Positions 45,429-56,101 of a stretch of 64,000 bases of DNA are shown piece after piece. The notes beneath the pieces were generated by a model. It was not told where the DNA came from. It saw only the letters and a program-made list of their open reading frames with translations, and did not search any database. Each line of letters opens with the position of its first letter. Within the stretch, counting starts at the first letter, position 1. Made by a program: the position numbers and the translations under genes. The DNA is from Robiginitomaculum sp. (GTDB taxonomy: Bacteria > Pseudomonadota > Alphaproteobacteria > Caulobacterales > Maricaulaceae), in the NCBI GenBank assembly GCA_002733905.1, contig NVXK01000004.1:136041-200040 (forward strand). The letters run 5' to 3'.

Positions 45429-46421
45429 ATGGCGTTTAACCTTCCAGCATATAAACATGTTGTTGAGGCCGCTGAGCGTTTGTATGACCATGCGTACCTC
45501 ACACCAATTATGCGCCATGATCTTTTGGACAAAATCTCGGGGTTAAAAATTTTCCTCAAAAACGAAACGGTACAAAAAACGGGGAGTTTTAAATATAGAG
45601 GTGCATATTCGCGTCTCTCTGTGCTTAGCTCAGAAGAAAAGCAAAGAGGTATCGTCGCGTTCTCATCGGGAAACCATGCGCAAGGCGTAGCGCTCGCAGC
45701 GAAAGAACTCGGTATTTCGGCAATTATTGTCATGCCGAAATCCGCGCCTGAAAAAAAGAAAAAAGGTACATTAGCCCATGGCGCAAACATCGTTGAATAT
45801 GACATCGCAACCGAGAGCCGCGAAGACATTGCAGCGCGTATTAGCCAGCGTGATAACCGTATTATTGTCCCGTCCTATGACGATCCATATATCATTGCAG
45901 GACAAGGTACGATTGGTAAGGAAATCGGTGAACTTCTCAATTCACTGGACATAACACCTGATGCCTTAATTACGCCAATTGGCGGCGGTGGGTTATGCGC
46001 TGGGATTAGCTTGGCCATGGGCGCGCTTTGTCCTACGACGAAAATCTATGGTGCAGAACCAATGCATTATGATGACACATACCGTTCTCTTGCAGCGGGT
46101 AAACGTGTTGCAAACATCAACCCACCTAACACCTTATGTGACGCCCTCATGACACCCACACCGGGAAATCTAACCTTTGCAATTAATCAAAAATCGCTCA
46201 GTGGAGTATTTCATGTCACAGATACAGAATGCCTCATTACAATGGCGCTCTTGAAACAATGCCTTGATATAACTGTGGAGCCAGGGGGAAGTGTGGCCTT
46301 AACCGCCGTGTTAAATGGCCGCTCTGGACTAGCGAAAGGGTCAATAGTCGTCATTATTCTTTCGGGTGGAAATGTCGATGAAAGCGTAGTCGCGCTTTCA
46401 GAGCAAACGCGAACTCTTTAG
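45429..46421 (+). CDS. Threonine/serine dehydratase or serine-racemase-type PLP enzyme
   Basis: A 330-residue fold-type II PLP enzyme. The PLP Lys is 55 in KTGSFKYRGA. SSGNHAQGVALAAK binds the cofactor ring/phosphate side, and the phosphate loop is PIGGGGLCAG. There is no C-terminal ACT regulatory domain, so it is not biosynthetic IlvA. The short form fits catabolic threonine dehydratase, serine racemase or threo-3-hydroxyaspartate ammonia-lyase; these cannot be separated by eye. I start at ATG 45429 with AAGGCGG upstream instead of the TTG at 45411. It converges with the lytic transglycosylase gene, with 13 bp between stops. Confidence 0.87.
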   Translation: MAFNLPAYKHVVEAAERLYDHAYLTPIMRHDLLDKISGLKIFLKNETVQKTGSFKYRGAYSRLSVLSSEEKQRGIVAFSSGNHAQGVALAAKELGISAIIVMPKSAPEKKKKGTLAHGANIVEYDIATESREDIAARISQRDNRIIVPSYDDPYIIAGQGTIGKEIGELLNSLDITPDALITPIGGGGLCAGISLAMGALCPTTKIYGAEPMHYDDTYRSLAAGKRVANINPPNTLCDALMTPTPGNLTFAINQKSLSGVFHVTDTECLITMALLKQCLDITVEPGGSVALTAVLNGRSGLAKGSIVVIILSGGNVDESVVALSEQTRTL

Positions 46422-46434
46422 GGACTAAAACTCT

Positions 46435-48522
46435 CTAGCGAAATGCACCTTTGTTTAAATCATGTACGAGTTGTAGCTCGTGTTGATTATTATTAAGCCG
46501 CGCACGGTAAACTTGGAGGTTTTCCAGAACACGGTGAACATAGTTACGTGTTTCTGAATACGGAATGGCTTCTAGCCAATCAATCGGGTCGATTTCGCCT
46601 TTGCGAGGGTCTCCATATGTTCTCACCCACGTTTTTACACGGTGAGGGCCTGCATTATAGGCAACAGCTGTCATGATATAAGACCCGTCATATTTACGTA
46701 AGAGGTCATGTAAATGTTGCGCGCCTAACTTGGCCGCATATTCAGGGTTTGTCGTAAGCCATGATTTGCGATAAGGAATTTTAGCTTTTCGCGCTGTTGC
46801 TTTAGCTGTTGCGTTAATCATCTGCATTATGCCGTGTGCACTTGCATGGCTAGAAGCTTTCGCGTTGAACTCGCTTTCTTGCCTTGCTATGGCAAGCACG
46901 AAAGGAATGTCATATTTCGAAGGCAATCCCGTAATGATTTTGGGTATAGGATAGCCAGAGTGCGTCAACATTGTATCAAGGCGTCCTGCTTGTTTCGCCG
47001 CGCGCACGGATGGTTTCATATAGCCATAATCTTTCGCAAGTTTGGCGAGTAGACTAAGCTCACGAGGATCATCCAAGACATCATCTAGGTGGAATGAAAA
47101 CTGATTAAATGTGCGTTCGCTCTGCACTTCGCCGATTAATCTAAGTGCGCGTATTAACTCATTTGTTTCAAACTGCGGCCCAATGGCCAAGCCACGATCT
47201 TCTGTTGGTAATTGGGTGAAGGCTAAACCTTGCCCTAAACGTTCCGCTGCCAATTGACTGTAATACACATTTGGGTATTTTGCAGCCTCAGCGTAGTAAG
47301 CAATAGAGTTTGGATCACCCAATTCCTCTGCTGCGCGGCCATGCCAATAACTTGCGCGGCCTAATGAAACGGGAAGGGAAACCCCATTCTTTAACGTTTG
47401 GAAATGACGTGCCGCGACAGTCGGTCGATTTAGTTTTGTAAGGGCAATCCAGCCCGCCAAAAATTCAGCCTCTGCAAAACCTTCACCTCTTGTCATGCCG
47501 TGATTTTGAGTGAGTTTATAAGCCTCTTCAAATCGTTTCGATTTTAGGGCCCAGTAGGTCATAAGTTTGCGTTCACGCCACAGACGTTTCTTACCTGCCT
47601 CTGAATGTGGCGCGTTGGTAATTTGCATGTAAACAGGGAGGGCGTAGGTCTCGGTTTTACGTTTTCTACGCCAGCGCGCACGCTCGAAAAGTAGGCCTGT
47701 ATCATTCTGACGTGAACGCGGAATTTGTTTAATGGCTTTATCCATACCAGAACGGTTTGCGCCGACCCGCATACGTGCGTCCATAATTGCGCGATCTGTT
47801 TTATTCATAAGGGACAGCAATGCTTGTGCCTTGCTGTAATGTCTCTTACCAAGCCAAATAAGATGGTCTGCACGCGCGGCATGATCTTCTGGCGTCAACC
47901 GTGACTTATAACGTTTGAAAATTCGTTTTTGACGATCTCTGCTTAAACGACTTTCGCGCCATGCAGAGCGCAGCCAACGATCTCCGATGTCTTTTTGCCC
48001 TTTTTGAAAATAGGCATGTGCCATGGCAGCACGCCCTTCGCCTGAAATAGGTTCATGCCCAAGAAACCATGCAATCGCTTCATACGGAGGTAGCGGTCTG
48101 TCAAACAAATGTATTTCACCCTTCGAACGAATACGTGTCATACGCGGCCAATTTGGTTGATTGTGAACTACATCAGTGAGAATTTCAAATGACACCGCAG
48201 GGTCATCAGCAGCCATGCGCCATTTTATGATCCGTTTTGCTGTTTCATCAGTTAATCTATGCATAGACCTTTCGGCCTTTTCCCATTGACGGCTATTCGC
48301 AGCACGCATGGCGGTGCGAAAATTGCGAGAATCGCGTTTGCTAAGGGTGCTTGACGTATTCGGCGCATCGGGTTTTATGCGTGGGGAAGGCGTTTCAGCC
48401 TGTGCACTGAAAGACAAAGCCATTGTCAAAAAGCTCATGCATATGAGTCCCGTAAGAATGGACTTGAAAGCTTTAATCGCAAAAATGTTATGTACATTGT
48501 GTGGGTGTTTAAAAAAAATCAT
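46435..48522 (-). CDS. Soluble lytic murein transglycosylase (Slt-type)
   Basis: A 695-residue periplasmic enzyme. It has a long N-terminal signal region (hydrophobic core about residues 20-40, ending SFSAQA). A large alpha-helical superhelix (about 60-520) precedes the C-terminal SLT domain. Catalytic-domain motifs are LAIARQESEFNAKASSHASAHGIMQMINATA (catalytic Glu in ESEF), AYNAGPHRVKTW and DWLEAIPYSETRNYVHRVLENLQVY. These enzymes cleave MurNAc-GlcNAc to 1,6-anhydro products. Position just upstream of and divergent from dapA is the usual alphaproteobacterial arrangement. No good Shine-Dalgarno is seen before the ATG. Confidence 0.92.
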   Translation of the reverse strand: MIFFKHPHNVHNIFAIKAFKSILTGLICMSFLTMALSFSAQAETPSPRIKPDAPNTSSTLSKRDSRNFRTAMRAANSRQWEKAERSMHRLTDETAKRIIKWRMAADDPAVSFEILTDVVHNQPNWPRMTRIRSKGEIHLFDRPLPPYEAIAWFLGHEPISGEGRAAMAHAYFQKGQKDIGDRWLRSAWRESRLSRDRQKRIFKRYKSRLTPEDHAARADHLIWLGKRHYSKAQALLSLMNKTDRAIMDARMRVGANRSGMDKAIKQIPRSRQNDTGLLFERARWRRKRKTETYALPVYMQITNAPHSEAGKKRLWRERKLMTYWALKSKRFEEAYKLTQNHGMTRGEGFAEAEFLAGWIALTKLNRPTVAARHFQTLKNGVSLPVSLGRASYWHGRAAEELGDPNSIAYYAEAAKYPNVYYSQLAAERLGQGLAFTQLPTEDRGLAIGPQFETNELIRALRLIGEVQSERTFNQFSFHLDDVLDDPRELSLLAKLAKDYGYMKPSVRAAKQAGRLDTMLTHSGYPIPKIITGLPSKYDIPFVLAIARQESEFNAKASSHASAHGIMQMINATAKATARKAKIPYRKSWLTTNPEYAAKLGAQHLHDLLRKYDGSYIMTAVAYNAGPHRVKTWVRTYGDPRKGEIDPIDWLEAIPYSETRNYVHRVLENLQVYRARLNNNQHELQLVHDLNKGAFR

Positions 48523-48633
48523 GTTTTAATGTAACCAAAGGCTTGCCCCAATCAAGGGAAGAGGTCATAAAACGTCGAAATAACTGTATAAAACTTTAGG
48601 CTTTTGAAAAAACCTAACTCCATAGGCGAAAAA

Positions 48634-49509
48634 ATGATTACTGGTTCAATTACTGCGCTTGTCACTCCCTTCAAAAATGGGCACCTTGACGTTAAGGCCT
48701 ATGAAGGCTTTATCGATTGGCAAATCCGTTCTGGCACGAGCGGTTTGGTGCCGTGTGGCACAACGGGTGAGACATCTACGCTTGCGACAGGCGAGCACAT
48801 TCAAGCTATTGAAATCTGTGCAAAAGTCTCTGCAGGACGCGTGCCTGTGATTGCAGGCATTGGTTCTAACAATACTGCCTCCGCTGCCTATATGGCGCGG
48901 GAAGCAAAAAAAGCCGGCGCAGACGCTGTGCTTGCCGTAGCGCCTTATTATAATAAGCCAAGCCAAGAGGGTATGTACCAGCACTTTAAACTAATATCTC
49001 AAGCTACTGATTTAAATATAATTATTTACAATATACCGGGCAGAAGTGTCGTGGATATTGATGTTGAAACAATGGGGCGTATCGCGCAATTACCACATGT
49101 GTACGGCCTAAAAGATGCGACATCGGATATAAGCCGTATTACAGAATACAAAAATGCGTGTGGCGAAGATTTTGTGCAACTCTCTGGAGACGACCCGACT
49201 GCAATGGCCCATTGGGCGCATGGTGGTAAGGGCTGTATTTCTGTTGCCGCCAATGTGGCGCCAGCACAATGTGCTGCTTTTCATAAAGCCTGTGCAGAGG
49301 GTGATTTTACGACGGCAAGAGCTTTGCATGAAAAACTTGATGGTCTATTTAAAGATTTGTTCCTGTGTTCTAGCCCAGCACCTGCAAAATATGCGCTAAG
49401 TCTATTAGGTCGTATGAGCGATGATGTGCGCCTCCCGATCATTACCTGTCGTGATTCGACGAAAATTGCGGTTCAAAATGCTATGCGTAAAGCTGGAGTT
49501 GAATTTTAA
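48634..49509 (+). CDS. dapA: 4-hydroxy-tetrahydrodipicolinate synthase
   Basis: A 291-residue TIM-barrel aldolase of the lysine/diaminopimelate pathway, condensing pyruvate and aspartate semialdehyde. The Schiff-base Lys is 160 in YGLKDATSD. The catalytic Tyr is 132 in [10 protein letters not shown], and the substrate-site CGTTGE is at 41-46. I start at ATG 48634 (AGGCG upstream, standard [13 protein letters not shown] start); a TTG 30 bp upstream is not supported. It leads the dapA-smpB-folK run, 2 bp before smpB. Confidence 0.97.
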   Translation: MITGSITALVTPFKNGHLDVKAYEGFIDWQIRSGTSGLVPCGTTGETSTLATGEHIQAIEICAKVSAGRVPVIAGIGSNNTASAAYMAREAKKAGADAVLAVAPYYNKPSQEGMYQHFKLISQATDLNIIIYNIPGRSVVDIDVETMGRIAQLPHVYGLKDATSDISRITEYKNACGEDFVQLSGDDPTAMAHWAHGGKGCISVAANVAPAQCAAFHKACAEGDFTTARALHEKLDGLFKDLFLCSSPAPAKYALSLLGRMSDDVRLPIITCRDSTKIAVQNAMRKAGVEF

Positions 49510-49511
49510 TC

Positions 49512-49997
49512 ATGGCTGCAAAGGGTAAAGCTTCAGGTAAAAAGTCAGGTAAAGCAATCGCTGAAAATAGACGTGCGCGCTATGAGTTTACGATTGAAGA
49601 AACCTTTGAAGCTGGAATTTGCTTAGTTGGTACAGAGGTCAAGGCTTTGCGTCTAGGCCAAGCCAATATTGCAGAAAGCTATGCTTCGGTTGAAGGTGAG
49701 GAACTCTTCCTGATTAATGCAAATTTTCCGATTTATGAGCCTGCAAGCCAATTTAACCACAAACCGAAGCGTTCTCGAAAGCTATTGTTAAAACGAAGAG
49801 AAATAAGCAAACTGATCGGGGTCGTACAGCGTAAAGGACGTACAATTGTTCCGCTAAAGCTGTATTTCAATGATCGGGGGCTTATCAAGATTTTACTAGG
49901 TGTTGGCATTGGTAAAAAACTGGTTGATAAACGACAGACGCAAAAAACACGGGATTGGAATAAACAAAAATCACGTATAATGAAAGAACGAGGCTAG
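49512..49997 (+). CDS. smpB: SsrA-binding protein
   Basis: A 161-residue RNA-binding protein required for tmRNA-mediated ribosome rescue. It has a Lys-rich N-terminus, then family stretches [41 protein letters not shown], and a basic C-terminal tail ([27 protein letters not shown]) that mimics mRNA in the channel. Follows dapA by 2 bp and precedes folK by 1 bp. Ends in TAG. Confidence 0.97.
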   Translation: MAAKGKASGKKSGKAIAENRRARYEFTIEETFEAGICLVGTEVKALRLGQANIAESYASVEGEELFLINANFPIYEPASQFNHKPKRSRKLLLKRREISKLIGVVQRKGRTIVPLKLYFNDRGLIKILLGVGIGKKLVDKRQTQKTRDWNKQKSRIMKERG

Positions 49998-49998
49998 C

Positions 49999-50535
49999 AT
50001 GATATATATTGCACTTGGTGCAAATATGGATGCAAGTTATAATCACGAAATTACAAAGCCAGCGCATACTTTTTTGAGATGTGTAAGCCACTTATCCAAA
50101 ATGGGCGTTCATCTCAAAACAATGTCAGGTTTATGGCAAAGCCCCGCATGGCCAGACCCATTTGCTCAGCCTGCGTATATCAATGCGGTTATTGGTGTTG
50201 AAACACAACTTTTACCACAAGAATTATTGCATACACTGAAATCAACCGAATGTGATTTTGGTCGCACACCGCGTGAACGCAATGCGGCGCGGCCATTAGA
50301 CCTCGATATATTGGATTATAACAGGGAGAAAATTAGTACAGAGGCTTTAACGCTTCCACATCCTCGGATGTGTAACCGAAGTTTTGTGCTCTTTCCACTT
50401 GAGCAAATTGCGCCACATTGGCGAGACCCAATAAAAAACCGCACAATCACTGACTGGATTGCGCGGCTCAATTTCGAAGATGTCGAACATTTACACTATA
50501 AGGGTAAATGGCCAACGGTTTTGGAAACTATTTAA
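49999..50535 (+). CDS. folK: HPPK (6-hydroxymethyl-dihydropterin pyrophosphokinase)
   Basis: A 178-residue folate-pathway enzyme that pyrophosphorylates 6-hydroxymethyl-7,8-dihydropterin. HPPK motifs are YIALGANMD near the start, QPAYINAVIGVET, ECDFGRTPRERNAARPLDLDILDYN (metal/ATP site with the two Asp) and LPHPRMCNRSFVLFPLEQIAP. It begins 1 bp after the smpB stop. Its 3' end overlaps the convergent DUF481 gene by 8 bp. Confidence 0.95.
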   Translation: MIYIALGANMDASYNHEITKPAHTFLRCVSHLSKMGVHLKTMSGLWQSPAWPDPFAQPAYINAVIGVETQLLPQELLHTLKSTECDFGRTPRERNAARPLDLDILDYNREKISTEALTLPHPRMCNRSFVLFPLEQIAPHWRDPIKNRTITDWIARLNFEDVEHLHYKGKWPTVLETI

Positions 50536-51268
50536 GTGTGTAGACGATTGCAGCACGTGTAATCGTATCTGTTTTCTTCACGCCGAAGGGAACATCTGTA
50601 TGATGATCAACGCGGAAACTGAAACGTGCCGCTAAATTGCCAGCTAAATTCGCAGTTATGCCAGTGTCATTCCATAAATAAGTGTCGCTCTCAGACCAAA
50701 TAACTTCACTTTTGTTGTAGAAACTAACAGCTTCGCTGAATATATAACCGAAATCTGATGCACCACGAACTGCAAATTCATCTGTTTTGATGCTTGGAAT
50801 TATGCCGATTTCACGGAGTTTTTGTGATTTATAACCAATACCAGCTTCAACATTCCATTTAAGCGGATTTTCTTGAATAACTTTATAGCCAAGCCCCGTG
50901 CCAATGAATGAACCTTGTTTGTATGCGCCAAAATCATCTGTGTAATAATTGACATTGCCATAAGCATAAAGACGGTCATTAATTTGACGATCAAGTTGGT
51001 AACCAATAAAGAAACGGTTTTTATTGTCTACACCGCCAGATTTTCCAAGGTCATAAGTTGTATCGAATTTATTTGTCCACGCACCGTTTTGTTTTGTAAG
51101 ATGAAGTGCAAGGCCAATATCTGTCGTTTTTGTATTTCCGCTTGTTGTGGAACCTGAAAGAGAGGCTTCGCCGCCCCATCCTTGTGTAAGGTTCGTCGCA
51201 AAATTTCCTGCAAATGCGTTGGTCGAAAAACCTGCACAAAGTGCCGTTGTTATGAGTAAATTTTTCAT
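50528..51268 (-). CDS. DUF481 outer-membrane beta-barrel protein
   Basis: A 246-residue exported protein with a signal peptide ending near TNAFAG. The rest is alternating beta strands typical of DUF481 (YdiY-like) outer-membrane proteins: WGGEASLSGSTTSGNTKTTDIGLALHL, NRFFIGYQLDRQINDRLYAYGNVNYYTDDFGAY, GTGLGYKV, WNVEAGIGY. It ends in AAIVYTLK. Function unknown; DUF481 members are induced by salt or acid stress in some bacteria. A good Shine-Dalgarno (AGGA) is present. Confidence 0.87.
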   Translation of the reverse strand: MKNLLITTALCAGFSTNAFAGNFATNLTQGWGGEASLSGSTTSGNTKTTDIGLALHLTKQNGAWTNKFDTTYDLGKSGGVDNKNRFFIGYQLDRQINDRLYAYGNVNYYTDDFGAYKQGSFIGTGLGYKVIQENPLKWNVEAGIGYKSQKLREIGIIPSIKTDEFAVRGASDFGYIFSEAVSFYNKSEVIWSESDTYLWNDTGITANLAGNLAARFSFRVDHHTDVPFGVKKTDTITRAAIVYTLK

Positions 51269-51617
51269 TGTATTTTCCTGTTATAAATGAGTTGCCACAT
51301 GCAAATAATCATTGATCGCTCACATGCATATATTCTTCTGAACATATTATGAACGGGCGGGGTTTAATGCAGTGAAATGGTGAAAACAAGTGTTTTTAGC
51401 ATGATTCGCAACTAACGAACCTTGCTAAAAGTGGGCCTGTTGGTACAGGGGGAAGTCATTCAGAACCAACGGAACTCACAATATATTAGACTGAAGTATC
51501 TTTTATCATATAACAGCTCATATTTTTGATGTTTTGCCTTGTAAGATTTTAAATCTCACTCTATAAGCCACTGCTTATTTTGAGTTTATTCACTCACATC
51601 AATTGTCGGAGACAAAT
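51269..51617. other. Divergent intergenic region upstream of rpoZ and DUF481 gene
   Basis: The 349-bp spacer should contain both promoters. It is AT-rich with several T-runs. I see no RNA gene, repeat or terminator. GGAGA at 51607-51611 is the rpoZ ribosome binding site. Confidence 0.4.
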
Positions 51618-51989
51618 ATGGCACGCGTTACTGTTGAAGATTGTATCGAAATTGTTCCTAATCGCTTTGATCTCGTACTGCTCGCAGCACATCGTGCGCG
51701 CAATATTTCTGCGGGCGCAGCACTTACGATTGAACGTAATAATGACAAAACGCCAGTTGTTTCCCTTCGTGAAATCGCTGACAAGACACTTGATCTTGAT
51801 GAACTTCGTGACAGCCTTGTTATTGGCTTGCAACGTATCATTTTGGATGATGATATTCCTGATGAAGAAGATCAAGCACCAATTCTTGCTATTGAAGAAG
51901 GTCAAACAGCCCCGACAGAGATGTCAGAGGCGGATATGTTACGTGCACTACAAAGTGACCGTGATAATGGGCCTGACAACCGATTTTAA
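51618..51989 (+). CDS. rpoZ: RNA polymerase omega subunit
   Basis: A 123-residue RpoZ. The N-terminal conserved region [33 protein letters not shown] is nearly consensus. The variable, acidic C-terminal extension ([19 protein letters not shown]) is longer than in E. coli, as usual in alphaproteobacteria. I start at ATG 51618 with GGAGA upstream; an ATG 15 bp earlier in the frame lacks a ribosome binding site. It is followed after 75 bp by the rsh gene, a very common pairing. Confidence 0.96.
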   Translation: MARVTVEDCIEIVPNRFDLVLLAAHRARNISAGAALTIERNNDKTPVVSLREIADKTLDLDELRDSLVIGLQRIILDDDIPDEEDQAPILAIEEGQTAPTEMSEADMLRALQSDRDNGPDNRF

Positions 51990-52064
51990 ATTTTAAGCAT
52001 CCGCTTTCAATTTCATAATATTTTGTTTTGTACTGTTGCGTGTTGCGCGACACGGATTTAACAT

Positions 52065-54293
52065 GTGCCAATGAATGTCAAAGCACACATCACCTCACAA
52101 AAATCTACGGGACATGAGCCTGCTGGTTTTTTGAGCTTGCCAGAGCTTGTGGCACTTGTGCATTCTTATGATCCTTCTGCCGACGCTGAACTTATTGGTC
52201 GTGCTTACGCTTTGTGTAAATCATCACATGGTGAACAGATGCGCCATTCTGGTGACCCATATTATGCTCATCCAATCACTGTTGCCGAAATTCTTGGTAA
52301 TCTACGTATGGATGTGGACAGTATTTGCACAGCATTGCTCCATGACGTTCTCGAAGATACGGATTATTGTGAAGATCAAATGCGTGAAAATTTTGGCGAT
52401 ACAATTACCGAACTTGTCAAAGGTGTCACAAAACTTGGCCAAGTTGAGCTTAGTCGCACGGACTTAACCCGCGAAGGACAACAGGCAGAGAACTTCCAAA
52501 AATTTGTTCTCGCCATGAGTAAAGATATTCGGGTGTTGCTTGTTAAGCTCTGTGACCGTCTCCATAATATGCGTACACTGGAATTTCATCCTAAAGAATC
52601 GAGTCGGAGACGAATTTCACGAGAAACGATGGAAATTTATGCGCCATTGGCGCGTAAAATTGGCGTTGACCGCATTTGCTCCGAGCTTGAAGATTTGTCT
52701 TTCCGTTATATTAATCCATCTGCGTTCGAGAGTATCGCCAAGCGTCTGAAGCATTGGCGCGCCGCGCAGGACAGCGCGATCTCCCACCTTTCTATTATGC
52801 TCAGTGAGCTTTTGGATAAGCATGGTAAAACAGCACGCATTTATGGGCGAGAAAAGCGGCCATTTGCGATTTGGAGAAAACTACAAAAACAGGGAATTCA
52901 CTTTGAAGATGTTGCCGATATTTACGCATTTCGTATCATTCTCGATAATGTCGAAGATTGTTATCAGGTTTTAGGTTTGCTCCATACCAATTGGCGTTGC
53001 GTCCCAGCGCGGTTTCGGGATTTTATTTCTGTACCAAAGCCGAATGGATATCAATGCCTTCACACGACTATTCTGGGGCCAGACAATCAACGTATCGAGT
53101 TGCAGTTAAGAACCTCGGCTATGGAAGAAGTCGCTGAACGTGGTATCGCGGCGCATTGGAGTTATAAGAATGAAAGCTATTCATATGACGCCTCAAATAT
53201 GCGTAATTACGACCCTTTGCAACGATTGCGTCCACTTGTGGAAATGTTGGAGCATGGTGGTGATGCAGACGAGTTTTTAGAATTTGCCAAACTGGAAATG
53301 TTCACAGATCAAGTCTTTACATTTACACCTAAGAACGAGTTGATTGCTTTGCCTCAAGGGGCAACGCCGCTTGATTTTGCCTATGCGGTGCATACTAAAA
53401 TTGGCGATACATGTATTGGCGCGCTGATTAATAACCGTGAAAAACCTCTGCGGACTCAATTGCAAAATGGCGATGTGGTGAAAATTATTCGCGGCGGCAC
53501 TGCCGAGCCAAATATTGGTTGGGAAGATATGGTTGTGACGGGTAAAGCGCGTTCTGCATTGCGCCGATTGACCCGCCAAGGGGAAAGTGAAGAATTTCAC
53601 CGTATTGGCTTTATGCTCGCGGATCATGCATTTGCGAGAGAAGATAAAGACTTTAGCGAAAGCACGCTCCAAGATGGTCTTAAACGACTTAATTTCACAA
53701 CCGTAGACGCGCTTTATATTGCTTTGGGGCGTGGGCGATTATCGGTAAATGCGTTTATGGATGGTGTTTTTCCAGGGCGAAGAGATACAAAAACTCAAGA
53801 TAAATTCGCAAATCGGGATCTTATTGATAATACGACAGCTAAACTTTATGTTCGGGGTGAGGGGTTAAGCCCAGGTATTGGTCTTCTGATTGGAGAGTGT
53901 TGTCATCCTATTCCGGGGGATAGAATTGTAGGTGTTCATACGCAGGATAAAGGCGTGGTGATACACAGTATTGATTGTGATACACTCGCCGAAGTCGAGG
54001 ATGCGGATTGGCTGGATTTGGGCTGGCGTCGTGCGGCGGAACAGACCGCATCTATAGGCCGCATTACCGCCACTGTAGAGCATGTACCAGGTGCCCTTGC
54101 TGCAATCGCCTTAATTATTGGTGAGGCAGGGGGCAATCTCACGAATATTCAAACACCAAAGCGTTCTCCTGCATTTTTTGATATGGTTATGGATATTGAA
54201 GTCACCGATTCTCGCCATCTCTCACAAATTGTTGCAGCCATGCGGGCTAGTGCTTATGTAGTGAATGTACAGCGTGCGAGCGCTTCGCAATAA
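52065..54293 (+). CDS. rsh: RelA/SpoT homologue, bifunctional (p)ppGpp synthase/hydrolase
   Basis: A 742-residue Rel/Spo protein. The HD hydrolase domain (about 35-190) has [13 protein letters not shown] and [13 protein letters not shown], with metal-binding His and the HD pair intact. The synthase domain (about 240-350) has [16 protein letters not shown] and [14 protein letters not shown] follows at about 410-470 ([31 protein letters not shown]), and an ACT domain ends the protein ([21 protein letters not shown]). Both domains appear intact, as in the single Rsh of alphaproteobacteria. The start is GTG 52065; an ATG two codons later is equally possible. Controls the stringent response. Confidence 0.95.
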   Translation: MPMNVKAHITSQKSTGHEPAGFLSLPELVALVHSYDPSADAELIGRAYALCKSSHGEQMRHSGDPYYAHPITVAEILGNLRMDVDSICTALLHDVLEDTDYCEDQMRENFGDTITELVKGVTKLGQVELSRTDLTREGQQAENFQKFVLAMSKDIRVLLVKLCDRLHNMRTLEFHPKESSRRRISRETMEIYAPLARKIGVDRICSELEDLSFRYINPSAFESIAKRLKHWRAAQDSAISHLSIMLSELLDKHGKTARIYGREKRPFAIWRKLQKQGIHFEDVADIYAFRIILDNVEDCYQVLGLLHTNWRCVPARFRDFISVPKPNGYQCLHTTILGPDNQRIELQLRTSAMEEVAERGIAAHWSYKNESYSYDASNMRNYDPLQRLRPLVEMLEHGGDADEFLEFAKLEMFTDQVFTFTPKNELIALPQGATPLDFAYAVHTKIGDTCIGALINNREKPLRTQLQNGDVVKIIRGGTAEPNIGWEDMVVTGKARSALRRLTRQGESEEFHRIGFMLADHAFAREDKDFSESTLQDGLKRLNFTTVDALYIALGRGRLSVNAFMDGVFPGRRDTKTQDKFANRDLIDNTTAKLYVRGEGLSPGIGLLIGECCHPIPGDRIVGVHTQDKGVVIHSIDCDTLAEVEDADWLDLGWRRAAEQTASIGRITATVEHVPGALAAIALIIGEAGGNLTNIQTPKRSPAFFDMVMDIEVTDSRHLSQIVAAMRASAYVVNVQRASASQ

Positions 54294-54322
54294 ATGTTTT
54301 TAAAACCAAGAAAGAAAAAGAA

Positions 54323-54907
54323 ATGAATACTCAAGACGTTCTCGATGTTTTCAAACAAGCAGGTGCTTTGCTTGAAGGACACTTCATACTGTCATCAGGT
54401 CGTAGAAGTCCTGTGTTTTTGCAAAAAGCATTTGTCTTTAAAAATCCAGTGCTGACAGAGAAATTATGCGCGGCTTTGGCGGATAAATTGAAAGCCACAT
54501 TACCAGAAATGCCCGATATTATTGTTGCACCTGCAATGGGGGGGGTTATTCCCGGGTATGAAATGGCGCGTCAACTTGGTCTTGAGTCTATTTTTGTAGA
54601 ACGCGAGAACAATGAATTTACATTCCGTCGCGGTTTTACCTTGGAAAAAGGTGCTAAAGTATTGATGGTTGAAGATATTATTTCCACGGGACTAAGCTCT
54701 CGTGAGTGTATTACTGCTATCAATGCAACAGGTGCAAAGGTTATTGCAGGTGCATGTCTGTTTGACCGCTCAGGTGGTGAAGCAGATATTGGCGTGCCAT
54801 TGGTAAGCCTTGCCTGTAAAGTCTTCCCATCTTACCTCCCCGATGAATTGCCGCCAGAACTCGCAAAATTACCGGCGATTAAACCCGGTAGCCGTGGTTT
54901 GAAATAG
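54323..54907 (+). CDS. pyrE: Orotate phosphoribosyltransferase
   Basis: A 194-residue type I phosphoribosyltransferase of pyrimidine biosynthesis, making OMP from orotate and PRPP. Motifs are [17 protein letters not shown] at the N-terminus, [21 protein letters not shown], the catalytic-loop region [15 protein letters not shown] and the PRPP-binding [14 protein letters not shown]. An AAGAAAGAAAAAG purine run precedes the ATG. It lies between rsh and pdxJ. Confidence 0.96.
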   Translation: MNTQDVLDVFKQAGALLEGHFILSSGRRSPVFLQKAFVFKNPVLTEKLCAALADKLKATLPEMPDIIVAPAMGGVIPGYEMARQLGLESIFVERENNEFTFRRGFTLEKGAKVLMVEDIISTGLSSRECITAINATGAKVIAGACLFDRSGGEADIGVPLVSLACKVFPSYLPDELPPELAKLPAIKPGSRGLK

Positions 54908-54919
54908 GCTGAAACGATT

Positions 54920-55705
54920 GTGACTTACAATAACGATAATGTGGAAATGCGTATTCCGCGCTTGGGTGTGAATATTGATCATGTGGCTACGCTTCGTAAT
55001 GCGAGGGGGGGGATACATCCTGACCCTGTGGACGCTGCGCTTTTGGCAATTGAAAATGGTGCTGACGGTATCACTGCACATTTACGTGAGGATCGTCGTC
55101 ATATTACAGATGATGATTTACAACGCCTGCAAATTCTATGTCTAGAGAAAAACATACCTTTGAATATGGAAATGGCGGCCGTTGAAGAAATGGCAGAAAT
55201 TGCCCTTGCTCTCAAGCCGCACGCCGTTTGTATTGTGCCTGAAAACCGTGAAGAACGTACGACTGAAGGTGGGCTTGATGTGGTAGGAATTCATAATAGT
55301 CTTGTGCCGATTATTACGCAATTGTCTGAAAATAACAGTCGTATATCACTTTTCATCGAAGCAAACCCAAAGCAAATTGAAGCGAGTGCCAGCGTAAATG
55401 CCGATATTGTCGAGTTTCACACTGGGGCATATGCCCACGCGCTTGATGATGGAAATACCCTATTGGCCAACACCATATTGAAGCAACTGCAAGACGGTGC
55501 AAAACAGGCTAGTGAACTGGGCCTTGAAGTGCATTATGGTCACGGGCTTACCTATGAGAATGTAGAAGCGATTGCTGCTATTCCAGAGGCTATGGAACTT
55601 AATATAGGGCATTTTATTATAGGTGAGGCCTTGTTTACAGGACTGCCTGCTGCCTTACTGCGTATGCGTACTCATATGGCGGCGGCGCGAGGTATACTTT
55701 TGTGA
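54920..55705 (+). CDS. pdxJ: Pyridoxine 5'-phosphate synthase
   Basis: A 261-residue TIM-barrel enzyme of vitamin B6 synthesis, joining 1-deoxyxylulose-5-P and 3-amino-1-hydroxyacetone-P. Hallmarks: RLGVNIDHVATLRNARGGIHPDP (phosphate/His site), GITAHLREDRRHITDDDL, PENREERTTEGGLDV, LEVHYGHGLTYENV and ELNIGHFIIGEALF. The start is GTG 54920; an ATG nine codons later has no better ribosome binding site. The stop overlaps acpS by 4 bp. Confidence 0.97.
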   Translation: MTYNNDNVEMRIPRLGVNIDHVATLRNARGGIHPDPVDAALLAIENGADGITAHLREDRRHITDDDLQRLQILCLEKNIPLNMEMAAVEEMAEIALALKPHAVCIVPENREERTTEGGLDVVGIHNSLVPIITQLSENNSRISLFIEANPKQIEASASVNADIVEFHTGAYAHALDDGNTLLANTILKQLQDGAKQASELGLEVHYGHGLTYENVEAIAAIPEAMELNIGHFIIGEALFTGLPAALLRMRTHMAAARGILL

Positions 55706-56094
55706 TTGCGGGTATCGGGACAGATTTATGTGACATTCGCCGTATTGAGAGCTTGCTTGAAAAATTCGGGGATCGTTTTACGCACAAGACGTTCACAAAA
55801 AACGAACGTAAACGTGCTGATAGTGTAGCAACACGCGGTTCAAGTTATGCCAAGCGTTTTGCTGCTAAAGAAGCTGTCGCCAAAGCTCTTGCTGGGCCAA
55901 ATACAGGCGCGCTTTCTTGGCAAGATGTTGAGGTCGTTAACGCCCCATCCGGTCTTCCGCAAATAATTTTACATGGTAAGGCTTTGAAACGTGTGGAATC
56001 TCGCTTAGAGAGAAGCCAAACGTATAATATACACCTTAGTCTGACGGATGATTATCCGTATGCACAGGCCTATGTGATTTTTGAAATTCTATAG
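55702..56094 (+). CDS. acpS: Holo-[acyl-carrier-protein] synthase
   Basis: A 130-residue phosphopantetheinyl transferase that activates ACP. IAGIGTDLCDIRRIE carries the metal-binding Asp, and YAKRFAAKEAVAKALAG carries the Glu/Lys active-site pair. It starts at a GTG overlapping the pdxJ stop (GTGA) and ends in TAG 7 bp before lepB. Confidence 0.95.
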   Translation: MIAGIGTDLCDIRRIESLLEKFGDRFTHKTFTKNERKRADSVATRGSSYAKRFAAKEAVAKALAGPNTGALSWQDVEVVNAPSGLPQIILHGKALKRVESRLERSQTYNIHLSLTDDYPYAQAYVIFEIL

Positions 56095-56101
56095 CGGTAA
56101 T